Positions 9,047 to 18,360 are shown, numbered from the stretch's first letter. The stretch is 64,000 nt of DNA from an uncultured Alphaproteobacteria bacterium (GCA_902567135.1 CACFLO010000002.1:19293-83292), one strand, 5' to 3'. Notes: generated by a model from the sequence alone, not told the origin. Numbers and translations are program-made.

Positions 9047-10300
9047 TTATTTTAATCTATCTTGAATTTTATCAAGAGTTTCCAGTTTTTTTATTGGACC
9101 AATACTTGAAATAGTTAACGGTTGCGATACAATCAATTGTGCTATTTTTTTTACTGATTCGGCATTAACATCTTCAATTTTTTTTAAGATTTCAGATGGT
9201 TCAATTACGCGATTAAAAACTAATAATTGTCTTGCTGCACTTTCACAGCGACGAAATGCACTTTCTCTCCCCATCATTAAGCTTGCCTTTAATTGTGCTT
9301 TCCCTCTTTTAATTTCTTGTTCAGTAATAGTAGTTGGACTGTTATTTAATTGATCACATAAAACTGGGATTAGTTCTGTTATTTGATTTTCCCCTGTTCC
9401 ACAATATATGCCAAAAATACCCGTATCTGTATAAGATGAACTAAAAGAAGAAATCCCATATACTAACCCTCGTTTTTCTCTAATTTCTTGAAATAATCTT
9501 GAAGACATTCCGCCTCCTAAAAGTGATGAATATATTAGCAGAGAATAATAATCATCACTGTGATAATTAATTCCTTCAAAACCCAATAGTAGATGAATTT
9601 GTTCGAGTTTTTTTTCTTCCCGGTATTCACCAGAATTATACTTTGCTTTAATTCTAAAATTTTTTGTACCATTAGGTAAATTGTTACAAACTTTTTTAAT
9701 ATTTTCAACAAAAGCAGAGTGATTAATTTTACCAGCAGCACTTATAATCATTTTATTTGGATTATAATGGGAACTCATAAAGTCTTTTACCTGTTCTCGT
9801 GTAATATTTTTTATTATGTCTGTTTTACCTAATATAGATCTTCCCATTGGTTGATTGGGATAAGCTTTATCTTGCCAATAATCAAAAATCATATCATCAG
9901 GTGTATCAAGGTACATTCCAATCTCTTGAATAATAACACCTCTTTCGCGGTTTAATTCATCTTCTTGAAAAGTAGAATTTTGAAGAATGTCTGTTAATAT
10001 ATCAATTCCATATGGCAAATCATCTGCAAGTAATTTTACATAATAAGCAGTAATTTCTTTAGATGTATATGCATTTATATCACCTCCAACATTTTCAATA
10101 GTTTCTGCAATCTGTAATGCTGATTTAGATAGTGTGCCTTTAAATGCCATATGTTCTAAAAGATGAGCAACACCGTTAACATTTTCCTCTTCATCTCTTC
10201 CTCCAACAAAATTCCAAATTCCCATTGATACAGTTTCCAAGCCAGACATATTTTGAGTGACAATGCGTAGTCCATTATCTAGAGTTGTAATTTGTTGCAT
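9047..10300 (-). CDS. M16 family zinc metallopeptidase (mitochondrial processing peptidase-like)
   Basis: 417 residues. The inverted zinc motif HLLEH lies at residues 46-50 (His46, Glu49, His50), followed by the distal ligand Glu126 in ERGVIIQEIG, exactly the HxxEH-x75-E arrangement of active M16B enzymes. LLGGGMSSRLFQEIREKRGLVY is the conserved C-terminal segment. The alphaproteobacterial homologues are related to mitochondrial processing peptidase and degrade or process peptides. It begins two bases after the thrC stop on the same strand; the thrC-M16 pair is common in alphaproteobacteria. There is no signal peptide. Confidence 0.9.
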   Translation of the reverse strand: MQQITTLDNGLRIVTQNMSGLETVSMGIWNFVGGRDEEENVNGVAHLLEHMAFKGTLSKSALQIAETIENVGGDINAYTSKEITAYYVKLLADDLPYGIDILTDILQNSTFQEDELNRERGVIIQEIGMYLDTPDDMIFDYWQDKAYPNQPMGRSILGKTDIIKNITREQVKDFMSSHYNPNKMIISAAGKINHSAFVENIKKVCNNLPNGTKNFRIKAKYNSGEYREEKKLEQIHLLLGFEGINYHSDDYYSLLIYSSLLGGGMSSRLFQEIREKRGLVYGISSFSSSYTDTGIFGIYCGTGENQITELIPVLCDQLNNSPTTITEQEIKRGKAQLKASLMMGRESAFRRCESAARQLLVFNRVIEPSEILKKIEDVNAESVKKIAQLIVSQPLTISSIGPIKKLETLDKIQDRLK

Positions 10301-10302
10301 AT

Positions 10303-11670
10303 TTAAATTAAATTTAAAATTTTTGATTTAACTAATCTTTTATTATTTTCTAATATAATCATCTTTTCTTCTTTATCAAAAATATTTTTAAGTTCTTTGG
10401 GAATAGGGGGTTCTTGATTAATAGCATCAAATATTGCATTTTTAAATTTAGCAGGATGCGCACAAGCTAAACTAATATTTGCAATATTGTTATTTATTTT
10501 GTTTAATACATTTAATCCAGTTGCTGTATGAGGATCAGATAAATAATTGTATTTATTATAAAATTCTTTAATTGTTTGCAATACTTCAGAATCAGTAACA
10601 GCGTGAGTTTTATAGATTGATTGCATATCCTTAACTATATTTTCTGGTATAGTAATCTTTTTATCATTAGAAAAAGATAGCATTAACTCATTTAAATTAT
10701 TACTATTTCTTTTTGAGCTTTCAAATAATTGCCGCTCAAAATTGCTAGAGATTTGTATATCCATACTAGGACTGTAGGTTTGTTTTACTTTAAGAATTTT
10801 CATTTCACCTGTGTTAATAGAGCGATGCAAAATATCATTTTCATTTGTTACTATATGAAGTTCATTTATTGGAAGTCCCATATATTTTGCTACTCTAGCA
10901 GAAAAAATATTACCAAAATTTCCTGATGGCACGATGAAATTAACCTTTTCTTCATTTAATTGTAAATAAGACCAAAAATAATAAACTGTTTGAGCAATTA
11001 TTCTTATCCAATTAATTGAATTAATTGCAGTTAAAGATGTCTTAGATTGTATTTCTTCATCGACAAAAAGTTCTTTTACAATGTTTTGGCAATCATCAAA
11101 AGTACCTTCAATAGCGAAATTATGTATATTGTTTTCTTCTACTGTTGTCATCTGTCGACGTTGAACTTCAGAAACATTATTGTGTGGATGTAAAATAAAA
11201 ACTTCAATATCATTTTTTCCTTTAAAAGCATTTATTGCTGCTGAACCTGTATCTCCAGATGTTGCACCTAAAACAGTAATTTTCTTTTTGCTTTGATTTA
11301 ATAGATAAGAAAATAAACTCCCTAAAAATTGAAGAGCATAATCTTTAAAAGCAAATGTAGGGCCATAAAAAAGTTCTAAAATATATTTATTTTGATCGAT
11401 ATTAACTAGAGGTGCAATTTTTTTATGATCAAAATTTTCATAGGATTTATTTATGATTATTTGTAAATCAGAATAGGAAATATCATCTTGAATATATGGA
11501 TAAATTATAGAATGAGCAACCTCTTGATAAGATTTACCTTGCAAGTTTTTTAAAGAAATAGTTGGCCACTCTAATGGTAAAAATAATCCTCCATCTTTTG
11601 ATAATCCTCTAAAAAGAATATTTAAAAAAGATTCTTTGAGTTGATTATTGCGCGTACTTAGATAATGCAC
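10303..11670 (-). CDS. thrC: Threonine synthase
   Basis: 455 residues, the long (E. coli/yeast-type) class. MHYLSTRNN opens the N-terminal domain. PTFAFKDYALQFLG holds the PLP-binding lysine, VLGATSGDTGSAAI is the phosphate-binding loop, and SINWIRIIAQTVYYFW and VPSGNFGNIFSA are conserved family blocks. It converts O-phosphohomoserine to threonine. The partner homoserine kinase gene thrB is 29 kb away at 40.8 kb. It lies upstream of the M16 peptidase in an apparent two-gene operon. Confidence 0.95.
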   Translation of the reverse strand: MHYLSTRNNQLKESFLNILFRGLSKDGGLFLPLEWPTISLKNLQGKSYQEVAHSIIYPYIQDDISYSDLQIIINKSYENFDHKKIAPLVNIDQNKYILELFYGPTFAFKDYALQFLGSLFSYLLNQSKKKITVLGATSGDTGSAAINAFKGKNDIEVFILHPHNNVSEVQRRQMTTVEENNIHNFAIEGTFDDCQNIVKELFVDEEIQSKTSLTAINSINWIRIIAQTVYYFWSYLQLNEEKVNFIVPSGNFGNIFSARVAKYMGLPINELHIVTNENDILHRSINTGEMKILKVKQTYSPSMDIQISSNFERQLFESSKRNSNNLNELMLSFSNDKKITIPENIVKDMQSIYKTHAVTDSEVLQTIKEFYNKYNYLSDPHTATGLNVLNKINNNIANISLACAHPAKFKNAIFDAINQEPPIPKELKNIFDKEEKMIILENNKRLVKSKILNLI

Positions 11671-11699
11671 TTTTCTCCTAGTTGATAAATATTAAAACT

Positions 11700-12239
11700 T
11701 TAACTTTTATATTCTGAAAACTCGTATGTGAATACTAGATCTTCTAAATTATTAAAATACCAGTCCGAATCAAGAGCAGGATCAACATAAAAAACCATTG
11801 TAAATATTTGACTTTCACCAGATTTAAGAGTTTGTTCAGTAAAACAAAAACATTCAGTTTTTATTAAGTATACTTGTGCTGCCTCAGGATCGACAATAAA
11901 ATTTGCAGTTGAAGTAATAGTTTTATTGGATATGTTTTTGCCCTGATATTTTACTATGTTATTTTCTCCAATTTTTACTTTTATATTTTCTTTTAAAGGC
12001 TTAAATTCCCATTCTAAAGATTGATCAACTTTTGCAACAAACTTTATGTTAAGTGTTCTTTCTAATATAGCGGGTGATTTTGCTTCAGGGTTTATAACTA
12101 TTTGACCTTTTACAAACTCATTATCCGCTACATTATCTTTACTTAAATATCTGTAAGTAGGAATTCCCAATAATAAGATACAAAAAATAAATAAAACATT
12201 GAATGCAATAATAATAAAAAATTTTTTTTTATATTGCAC
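11700..12239 (-). CDS. ctaG: Cytochrome c oxidase assembly protein CtaG (Cox11)
   Basis: 179 residues: one N-terminal transmembrane helix (about 7-28) and a periplasmic beta-sandwich domain. The copper-binding CFCF motif sits at residues 130-132 (Cys130, Cys132) in ECFCFTEQTL, followed by the characteristic FYVDP segment. Cox11 delivers copper to the CuB site of subunit I. It is encoded on the opposite strand from, and just upstream of, the coxBA operon, separated by pseudoazurin. In many alphaproteobacteria ctaG sits inside the cox operon, so its divergent placement here is a rearrangement. Confidence 0.92.
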   Translation of the reverse strand: MQYKKKFFIIIAFNVLFIFCILLLGIPTYRYLSKDNVADNEFVKGQIVINPEAKSPAILERTLNIKFVAKVDQSLEWEFKPLKENIKVKIGENNIVKYQGKNISNKTITSTANFIVDPEAAQVYLIKTECFCFTEQTLKSGESQIFTMVFYVDPALDSDWYFNNLEDLVFTYEFSEYKS

Positions 12240-12253
12240 AATATTATTTAATT

Positions 12254-12685
12254 TTATCCTTCAATCTCAGCAATAAGTGGTGCTGCTATTTTTTTTGATT
12301 TACCTATAAATTTAACTTTTTTAATTGATTCTAAATTAGATAAATCATCTCCAACTATTACAAAACCAATCATCCCCATTGATTTATGTGGAGTGCACCA
12401 GTAAGCATATATGCCAGGTATAGTAAAAGTATATTCTGCATCTTTTGAAACTTTAGATTTGAATTTGTCCACACCTTCTGGAACACCGTTTTTTTTAATA
12501 AATTCTACATTATGCCCTTTATCAATTGATTTCCAAAAGACAGTATCACCAACATCGATCCTAACAATTTCTTTACTAAAGACCATAGTTCTATCTTCAC
12601 CCTTATTTAACATATCAATAGTTGTGTCTTCTGCCAATAATGAGTGTGAAAATAATAAACCAAATATAATAATTAAAAATTTCAT
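12254..12685 (-). CDS. Pseudoazurin-type blue copper protein
   Basis: 143 residues with a cleavable signal peptide (about residues 1-18, ending LLA-ED) and one cupredoxin domain. The type 1 copper ligands are all visible: His58 in KGHNVEF, Cys97, His100 and Met105 in YWCTPHKSMGM, with the spacing of pseudoazurins. These are periplasmic one-electron carriers, often donors to nitrite or nitrous oxide reductase. No denitrification gene is seen here, so a role alongside or in place of cytochrome c toward the neighbouring oxidase is an inference. It is divergent from coxB. Confidence 0.9.
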   Translation of the reverse strand: MKFLIIIFGLLFSHSLLAEDTTIDMLNKGEDRTMVFSKEIVRIDVGDTVFWKSIDKGHNVEFIKKNGVPEGVDKFKSKVSKDAEYTFTIPGIYAYWCTPHKSMGMIGFVIVGDDLSNLESIKKVKFIGKSKKIAAPLIAEIEG

Positions 12686-12781
12686 AAATTTTACCTCTTA
12701 TTTTTTTTAAATTATTTAATACCTACATAGCCAATAAATTCAGCAAATCAAAAAAAATAGTAAAAATTAATCATTAAAAAT

Positions 12782-12843
12782 AGACTAAAGGTCGCAACAG
12801 CATATTCTTGAAAGAAAAGCTCTCTTTTATGTTAGTCTTTTTT
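12782..12843 (+). promoter_or_regulatory. Stem-loop with U-run in the cox operon leader (attenuator, or terminator of a small RNA)
   Basis: AGACTAA at 12782-12788 is complementary to TTAGTCT at 12832-12838 and is followed directly by a six-T run (12838-12843). The 43-base interior contains a smaller hairpin (AAAAG/CTTTT around 12814-12828). The element lies about 60 bases upstream of coxB on its coding strand. This is terminator-like geometry, though the closing stem is AT-rich. It could be an attenuator or the 3' end of a short transcript; I cannot tell which. Confidence 0.35.
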
Positions 12844-12901
12844 AATTTTTTTGTAAAAATTGATTTGATTCCTTAAATTATTCTATTATGTAGACCTCTG
12901 A

Positions 12902-13747
12902 ATGATAGTAGCATTACTAGTTATATTAGTTACCATAGGTTCAGTTATTTTCCATATGTGGTCACCGTGGTGGTGGAGTGAAATTGCATCAAATTGGCAA
13001 GGCATGGATGATACAATCTTGCTTACCTTTTGGATAACGGGTGCCGTTTTTGTAGCTATTGGTTTATTCATGGCATATTGTATTTGGAAATACAAATATA
13101 ATAAAAACAATAAAGCTGATTATGAACCTGAAAATTCAAAACTAGAATGGGCACTTACTATTCTAACAACAATTGGTGTTATTGCGTTATTAGCCCCCGG
13201 TCTTATTGTTTGGAATAATTTTGTTACAGTACCCAAAGGTGCTTATGAGATAGAGGTTGTAGGTCAGCAATGGTATTGGATGTACCGCCTTCCTGGAAAG
13301 GACGGAGTTTTAGGTACAACTGACATTAAAAATATAAATGACGACAATCCTTTTGGTTTAAATACTGATGATCCTCACAGTATTGATGATGTTTTAATAG
13401 ATGCAGATGATCTTCACCTATTAAAAGATCAAGTGGTAAAATTAAATTTACGTGCTTTAGATGTTCTACATGATTTTTATGTGCCTCAATTTAGAGCAAA
13501 AATGGATATGGTTCCTGGGATGATTACGTATTATTGGTTTACTCCAATTAAAACTGGTACTTTTGAGATTTTATGTGCAGAATATTGTGGAACAGGACAC
13601 TATTCAATGTTGGGTTACGTGATTGTAGATGAAGAAGAAGATTATAATGAGTGGTTAAGTGAACAAATGACTTTTGAAGAAGTATTAGCTAGTAATGGCA
13701 AAAGTGATTTGATAAAATTAGCTTTAAATAAAAAAAATGATTTATAA
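12902..13747 (+). CDS. ctaC: Cytochrome c oxidase subunit II
   Basis: 281 residues. An in-frame TGA ends one base before the ATG, fixing this as the upstream limit. Hydrophobic segments lie at about residues 1-18, 42-62 and 82-104, followed by a periplasmic cupredoxin domain. The binuclear CuA ligands are complete: His in LHDFYVPQF, then Cys225, Glu227, Cys229, His233 and Met236 in CAEYCGTGHYSM. There is no fused cytochrome c domain. It accepts electrons from cytochrome c (or possibly a cupredoxin) and passes them to subunit I, whose gene starts 11 bases later. Confidence 0.95.
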   Translation: MIVALLVILVTIGSVIFHMWSPWWWSEIASNWQGMDDTILLTFWITGAVFVAIGLFMAYCIWKYKYNKNNKADYEPENSKLEWALTILTTIGVIALLAPGLIVWNNFVTVPKGAYEIEVVGQQWYWMYRLPGKDGVLGTTDIKNINDDNPFGLNTDDPHSIDDVLIDADDLHLLKDQVVKLNLRALDVLHDFYVPQFRAKMDMVPGMITYYWFTPIKTGTFEILCAEYCGTGHYSMLGYVIVDEEEDYNEWLSEQMTFEEVLASNGKSDLIKLALNKKNDL

Positions 13748-13758
13748 GGGAGGTAATA

Positions 13759-15549
13759 ATGGCTGCTGATAGTTATGATGATGTTGCAAAAAATAAAGAT
13801 TCAATTCCTGAATTAGAAGTAGCGCCTCAAGACCTTTATCATGCAAAAAGTTTTTGGACGAAATATATTTTTTGTCAAGATGCTAAAGTAATAGGGATTC
13901 AATATGCTTTAACGGCAGCAGCTATTGGTATGGTTGGTTTGGTTTCTTCATGGTTAATGAGAATGCAAATTGCATTTCCAGGAGTAATTCCTATGGATCC
14001 AGCTGCTTATTATCAACTTGTCACAATGCATGGAATGATAATGGTTGTATATCTTTTAACAGCTTTATTTTTAGGAGGCTTTGGTAATTATCTTATACCC
14101 TTAATGGTAGGAGCGCGCGATATGGTGTTCCCATATGTTAACATGATTAGTTTTTGGGTATTTTTCTTAGCAGTAGTGATTCTAGCTGCAAGTTATTTTG
14201 TTCCTGGAGGACCTACGGGAGCAGGTTGGACATTGTATCCACCGCAGGCCATAACCTCAGGTACGCCTGGTGGTGACGGTTTAGGTATTGTACTTATGTT
14301 AGTATCACTGGCTGTTTTTGTTATTGGTTTTACAATGGGTGGTTTAAATTATGTAATTACAATTTTACAAGCACGAACACGAGGAATGACTTTAATGAGA
14401 CTTCCTCTTACTGTTTGGGGTATTTTCACAGCAACTGTATTGGCTCTATTTGCTTTCCCAGCTCTTTTCGTTGCTGGCATCATGATGACCTTAGACAACA
14501 TGCTTGGCACTAGTTTTTTTATGCCAGCTATTGTAGAATTTGGTGAACGTTTATCATATGATGGTGGAAGTCCAATACTATTCCAGCATCTATTTTGGTT
14601 TTTTGGTCATCCTGAAGTATATATTGTTGCATTGCCTGCTTTTGGTATCGTATCAGATTTAATCTCTGTTCATGCGCGAAAAAATATTTTTGGATACCGT
14701 ATGATGGTTTGGGCAATCGTTATTATTGGTGCTTTAAGTTTTGTAGTTTGGGCACATCACATGTATGTAGCAGGTATGAATCCATGGTTTGGATTTTTCT
14801 TTGCTACAACCACTTTAATAATTGCCATTCCAACAGCAATTAAAGTCTATAACTGGGTTCTTACTCTTTGGAGAGGAAATATTAAATTGACTATTCCAAT
14901 GCTATTTTCGATAGCTTTTATTATCACTTTTGTTAATGGGGGATTAACGGGATTGTTTTTAGGAAATGTGGCTGTTGATGTTCCATTATCAGATACTTAT
15001 TTTGTTGTAGCACATTTTCATATGGTAATGGGTATAGCTCCCGTTCTGGTTATTCTTGGATCAATTTATCATTGGTTCCCTCTGATTACTGGCCGTTTTT
15101 TGAATGAAAAACTTGGAAGAATTCATTTCTGGGTAACGTTTATTGGCTCTTACTCCATATACTTCCCTATGCATTACTTAGGTTTTATGGGCGTAACTAG
15201 AAGATATTTTGAAGTTTTTGAAGGTGATAATTTTACTTATTCTATTACTGGCATTAATCAATTTATAACTGTTGCAGCTTTAATAACTGGTGCAGCACAA
15301 TTTGTGTTTTTTTATAATATAATTACAAGTTCTAAATTTGGTAAAAAAGCAGGAAAAAATCCATGGAAAGCATGTTCTTTAGAATGGCAAACAGCAGATG
15401 TTCCACCTACTCATGGAAATTTTGGTAAAGAACTTCCTGTTGTTTATAGATGGGCTTATGATTACAGTGTTCCAGGAGCGGATCAAGATTATATTACACA
15501 AGATACGCCTCCAAGCGATGTTGCTAATGCGAGAGCAGAGCAAACATGA
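13759..15549 (+). CDS. ctaD: Cytochrome c oxidase subunit I
   Basis: 596 residues, about twelve or more transmembrane helices. The strong ribosome site GGGAGG lies just before the ATG. Heme a ligand His is in TMHGMIMV; the CuB/His-Tyr cross-link motif GHPEVYI marks an A1-type oxidase; CuB histidines are in WAHHMYVAG; and the heme a3/a ligands are in VAHFHMVMG. It is the proton-pumping core that reduces O2 to water. It overlaps the next gene by four bases. Confidence 0.97.
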   Translation: MAADSYDDVAKNKDSIPELEVAPQDLYHAKSFWTKYIFCQDAKVIGIQYALTAAAIGMVGLVSSWLMRMQIAFPGVIPMDPAAYYQLVTMHGMIMVVYLLTALFLGGFGNYLIPLMVGARDMVFPYVNMISFWVFFLAVVILAASYFVPGGPTGAGWTLYPPQAITSGTPGGDGLGIVLMLVSLAVFVIGFTMGGLNYVITILQARTRGMTLMRLPLTVWGIFTATVLALFAFPALFVAGIMMTLDNMLGTSFFMPAIVEFGERLSYDGGSPILFQHLFWFFGHPEVYIVALPAFGIVSDLISVHARKNIFGYRMMVWAIVIIGALSFVVWAHHMYVAGMNPWFGFFFATTTLIIAIPTAIKVYNWVLTLWRGNIKLTIPMLFSIAFIITFVNGGLTGLFLGNVAVDVPLSDTYFVVAHFHMVMGIAPVLVILGSIYHWFPLITGRFLNEKLGRIHFWVTFIGSYSIYFPMHYLGFMGVTRRYFEVFEGDNFTYSITGINQFITVAALITGAAQFVFFYNIITSSKFGKKAGKNPWKACSLEWQTADVPPTHGNFGKELPVVYRWAYDYSVPGADQDYITQDTPPSDVANARAEQT

Positions 15550-16184
15550 GTAAAAATAAAGAAAGTTTAATTAATCAATTAACTCAGAAACCCTGGGAGC
15601 CAGCACAAGCAAAAGTTGATAATTTACATGAGGGCAAAACCTTTAATTTACATGTAGGAAAAATTGGACTTCGTTATATAATGGTTGTTAGTACCATTAT
15701 GTTCTGTTTATTCATCGTAACTTATGGAGACAGAATGGTATACGATGATTGGGTTAGAATGCCTGAGCCATTTTTACTTTGGATAAATACTTTACTACTT
15801 GTTATTAGTAGTTTTGTTTTTATTAGAATTCAACTAGCATCAAAGAAAAATAATTTTGAAAAAGCAAGAAGAGAATTATTTTTTATTGGAATTCTAGCTG
15901 TATTATTCCTTATTGGTCAATTATTAGTATGGCAAGATTTGGTTCAAGCAGGCTATTATGTTTCTGGCAGTCCAGCAAACGGTTATTTTTACGTATTTAC
16001 TACTCTTCATGGTTTTCATCTTTTAGGGGGGTTAGTATATTGGGTGATGACAATAAATAAAGTTTGGAAACTTGAAAATATTATTATTAGAAAAGCAAAA
16101 CATACAATTGAATTATGTGCAATCTATTGGCATTTTTTATTAGCTGTATGGATAGTATTATTTGGATTAATGTTATTTTCATGA
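15546..16184 (+). CDS. Heme-copper oxidase subunit III-like protein (first of two)
   Basis: 212 residues with about five transmembrane helices after a polar 45-residue N-terminus. The subunit III family features are FYVFTTLHGFHLLGGLVYW and the C-terminal ELCAIYWHFLLAVWIVLF. It overlaps subunit I by four bases (ATGA) and precedes a second subunit III-like gene by 14 bases. Two adjacent COX3-family proteins suggest a duplication in which both may sit in the complex, or one may have an accessory role. Which is the true subunit III cannot be settled from sequence alone. Confidence 0.85.
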   Translation: MSKNKESLINQLTQKPWEPAQAKVDNLHEGKTFNLHVGKIGLRYIMVVSTIMFCLFIVTYGDRMVYDDWVRMPEPFLLWINTLLLVISSFVFIRIQLASKKNNFEKARRELFFIGILAVLFLIGQLLVWQDLVQAGYYVSGSPANGYFYVFTTLHGFHLLGGLVYWVMTINKVWKLENIIIRKAKHTIELCAIYWHFLLAVWIVLFGLMLFS

Positions 16185-16198
16185 TGAAAGGTTAATAA

Positions 16199-16906
16199 AT
16201 GGAATCAAATCAAAACGTTGAGATAGTAGTTCCCGCAAAACAATCATTTGCTACAGAATGGGCTTCTGATCAAAAAGCCTTTAAAGGTGTTCCATGGGGA
16301 AAAGCTATGATGTGGATTTTTCTTGTTAGTGATACATTTATTTTTAGTATTTTTTTAATTTCTTATATGACAGTAAGATTTTCTACAAAAGCAGAGTGGC
16401 CGAATCCTAGTGAAGTTTTTGGATTACATGTTGGTGATTATAATGTTCCTTTACTTTTAATTGCTATCATGACTTTTATTTTAATTACTAGTAGTGGAAC
16501 TATGGCTCTTGCAGTTAAATATGGATATGAAAAAAATCGTAAAATGTGTGGCTATCTTATGTTAGCTACCGCTATATTTGGCGCATCATTTGTAGGCATG
16601 CAAGCTTTTGAGTGGACTAAACTAATAATGGAGGGTGTTCGTCCTTGGGAGAATCCATTTGGGGCCCCACAGTTTGGAGCAATATTTTTTATGATTACTG
16701 GTTTTCACGGTACTCACGTTACAATAGGAGTTATTTTTCTTTTTATCATGACAAGAAAAGTATTTCGAGGCGATTTTGATACTGGAAGAAGAGGTTTTTT
16801 TACATCGCAAAAATCACACTATGAAGCTATTGAAATAATGGGTCTATATTGGCACTTTGTAGATTTGGTTTGGGTTTTCATTTTTGCATTTTTTTATTTA
16901 TGGTGA
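16199..16906 (+). CDS. ctaE: Cytochrome c oxidase subunit III (second of two)
   Basis: 235 residues, about five to seven transmembrane helices. FFMITGFHGTHVTIGVIFL and the C-terminal HYEAIEIMGLYWHFVDLVWVF contain the conserved His/Glu residues of COX3. The WHFVDLVWVFIF ending is closer to canonical subunit III than that of the preceding paralogue, so ctaE is assigned here. Subunit III stabilises proton uptake and the active-site lifetime of the oxidase. Confidence 0.9.
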   Translation: MESNQNVEIVVPAKQSFATEWASDQKAFKGVPWGKAMMWIFLVSDTFIFSIFLISYMTVRFSTKAEWPNPSEVFGLHVGDYNVPLLLIAIMTFILITSSGTMALAVKYGYEKNRKMCGYLMLATAIFGASFVGMQAFEWTKLIMEGVRPWENPFGAPQFGAIFFMITGFHGTHVTIGVIFLFIMTRKVFRGDFDTGRRGFFTSQKSHYEAIEIMGLYWHFVDLVWVFIFAFFYLW

Positions 16907-16916
16907 GGTAATAATT

Positions 16917-17240
16917 ATGGCTGAAGGTACGCAACAACATCCCCTAAAAATATATTTTTATGTTTGGACACTTCTTTTTGTAGTAAGTGCATTATCATAC
17001 TGGGTTGATTGGTATGGATTCCAAAGTTATACTAGATGGGGCCTTATTTTATTTTTTATGCTTCTTAAAGCTGGTTTTATTTGTGCAATATTTATGCATA
17101 TGTGGTGGGAACGACTTCCTATTATTGGTGCTATACTGGCGCCCTGTTTTGCGATTTTAGTTTTTGTTTTTATTATGTGGCATGAGTCCTATTGGACATT
17201 AGTAATAAGAAAAATCTATTTTGCTATTACTGGATCTTAA
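16917..17240 (+). CDS. Cytochrome c oxidase subunit IV family protein
   Basis: The frame is open from an earlier ATG at 16884, but that would overlap ctaE. The ATG at 16917 has a GGTGAGG ribosome site about eight bases upstream and gives the family-like start MAEGTQQHPLKIYFYVW, so it is preferred (107 residues). Three transmembrane helices are visible (about 12-30, 38-62 and 70-95), with the MLLKAGFICAIFMHMWWER block typical of prokaryotic subunit IV (COX4_pro/CyoD-like). It completes the structural genes of the oxidase. Confidence 0.85.
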   Translation: MAEGTQQHPLKIYFYVWTLLFVVSALSYWVDWYGFQSYTRWGLILFFMLLKAGFICAIFMHMWWERLPIIGAILAPCFAILVFVFIMWHESYWTLVIRKIYFAITGS

Positions 17241-17257
17241 GATCTACTGAGTTTTAG

Positions 17258-18151
17258 ATGACACAAAGAATACTATCAAATAATACTTTGCTTTTTAATA
17301 TAAATAGCTTTTATCAATTAATGAAACCTAGGGTTATGTCTCTAGTTATTTTTACATGTGTTGTTGGTTTGATAGCTGCTCCAGTTCAAGTAGGTTTTAT
17401 TTCTTCTGCTTTATCTTTATGTGCAGTTGCTTTAGGTGCTGGTGCTGCAGGTGCCTTAAACATGTGGTATGAGTCAGACTTAGATGCATTAATGAAGAGG
17501 ACTTGTTTAAGGCCTATTCCAACTGGTAAAGTCTCTAAGAATCAAGCTTTGATTTTCGGTCTTACAACTTCATTTATTTCTGTAATTGCACTATATTATT
17601 TTTCTAATTTATTATCAGCTGTTATGCTAGCCATAACAATTTTATTTTATGTAGTAATCTACACTATGTGGTTAAAAAAACTTACCCCACAAAATATTGT
17701 TATTGGTGGAGCAGCTGGTGCTTTCCCACCAATTATTGGTTGGACCATTGCCACAGGAAATATTACTCTAGAGCCTATTTTGTATTTCTTGATCATATTT
17801 TTTTGGACACCTTCGCATTTTTGGGCTTTAAGTTTGTATAAAACAGAAGACTACAATAATGCAAATATACCTATGCTGCCCGTTGTTGCAGGTATTAAAA
17901 TAACTAAAGTAAATATATTTGTTTATGGCTTAATATTATATATTATATCTTTAACCCCATATTATTTTGGATACTTGGGACTCATATATTTTTCTACTTG
18001 TTTAATATTAGGATCTTATTATGTATATTTATGTTACAAATTACTTATAGAAACTGTAGATGAAAATAAATTTGCAAAAAAAATATTTATATATTCAATT
18101 TTATATTTATTTTTGATTTTTATCGCTATATTAATAGATGGTATAATTTAA
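17258..18151 (+). CDS. ctaB: Protoheme IX farnesyltransferase (heme O synthase)
   Basis: 297 residues, about eight or nine transmembrane helices, UbiA prenyltransferase superfamily. LMKPRVMSLVIFT is the N-terminal block. The first aspartate-containing motif is NMWYESDLDALMKRTCLRPIPTGKV and the second is DYNNANIPMLPVV. It makes heme O, the precursor of heme A, for the oxidase encoded upstream. Heme A synthase (ctaA) is not in the window. It abuts the following small membrane gene with a one-base overlap. Confidence 0.95.
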   Translation: MTQRILSNNTLLFNINSFYQLMKPRVMSLVIFTCVVGLIAAPVQVGFISSALSLCAVALGAGAAGALNMWYESDLDALMKRTCLRPIPTGKVSKNQALIFGLTTSFISVIALYYFSNLLSAVMLAITILFYVVIYTMWLKKLTPQNIVIGGAAGAFPPIIGWTIATGNITLEPILYFLIIFFWTPSHFWALSLYKTEDYNNANIPMLPVVAGIKITKVNIFVYGLILYIISLTPYYFGYLGLIYFSTCLILGSYYVYLCYKLLIETVDENKFAKKIFIYSILYLFLIFIAILIDGII

Positions 18152-18345
18152 TGAATAAAGTATTTAGTTTATATATTATTTGCATAGCAACTCTAATGCC
18201 AAGTACAGTTTTCGCTAGATGTGCAATATGTTATACTCAGGGTTTATCAGGTGCGAGTATTGCTGTAATTGTTATAGTTTTATCTGCAATTTTTCTTTTC
18301 ATCGCCAATAAATTTTTACAAAAATTTTTAGAAAAATATAACTAA
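18151..18345 (+). CDS. Small membrane protein with CAICY motif, cox operon-linked
   Basis: 64 residues with a probable signal peptide (cleavage after VFA) leaving RCAICYTQGLSG and one transmembrane helix. The CAxCY-type two-cysteine motif just after the signal peptide, followed by one helix, resembles small uncharacterised proteins that accompany cytochrome oxidase gene clusters. A heme- or copper-related assembly role is an inference. Its start overlaps the ctaB stop by one base, supporting cotranscription with the oxidase. Confidence 0.65.
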   Translation: MNKVFSLYIICIATLMPSTVFARCAICYTQGLSGASIAVIVIVLSAIFLFIANKFLQKFLEKYN

Positions 18346-18360
18346 AGCTTCTTAACTGTT

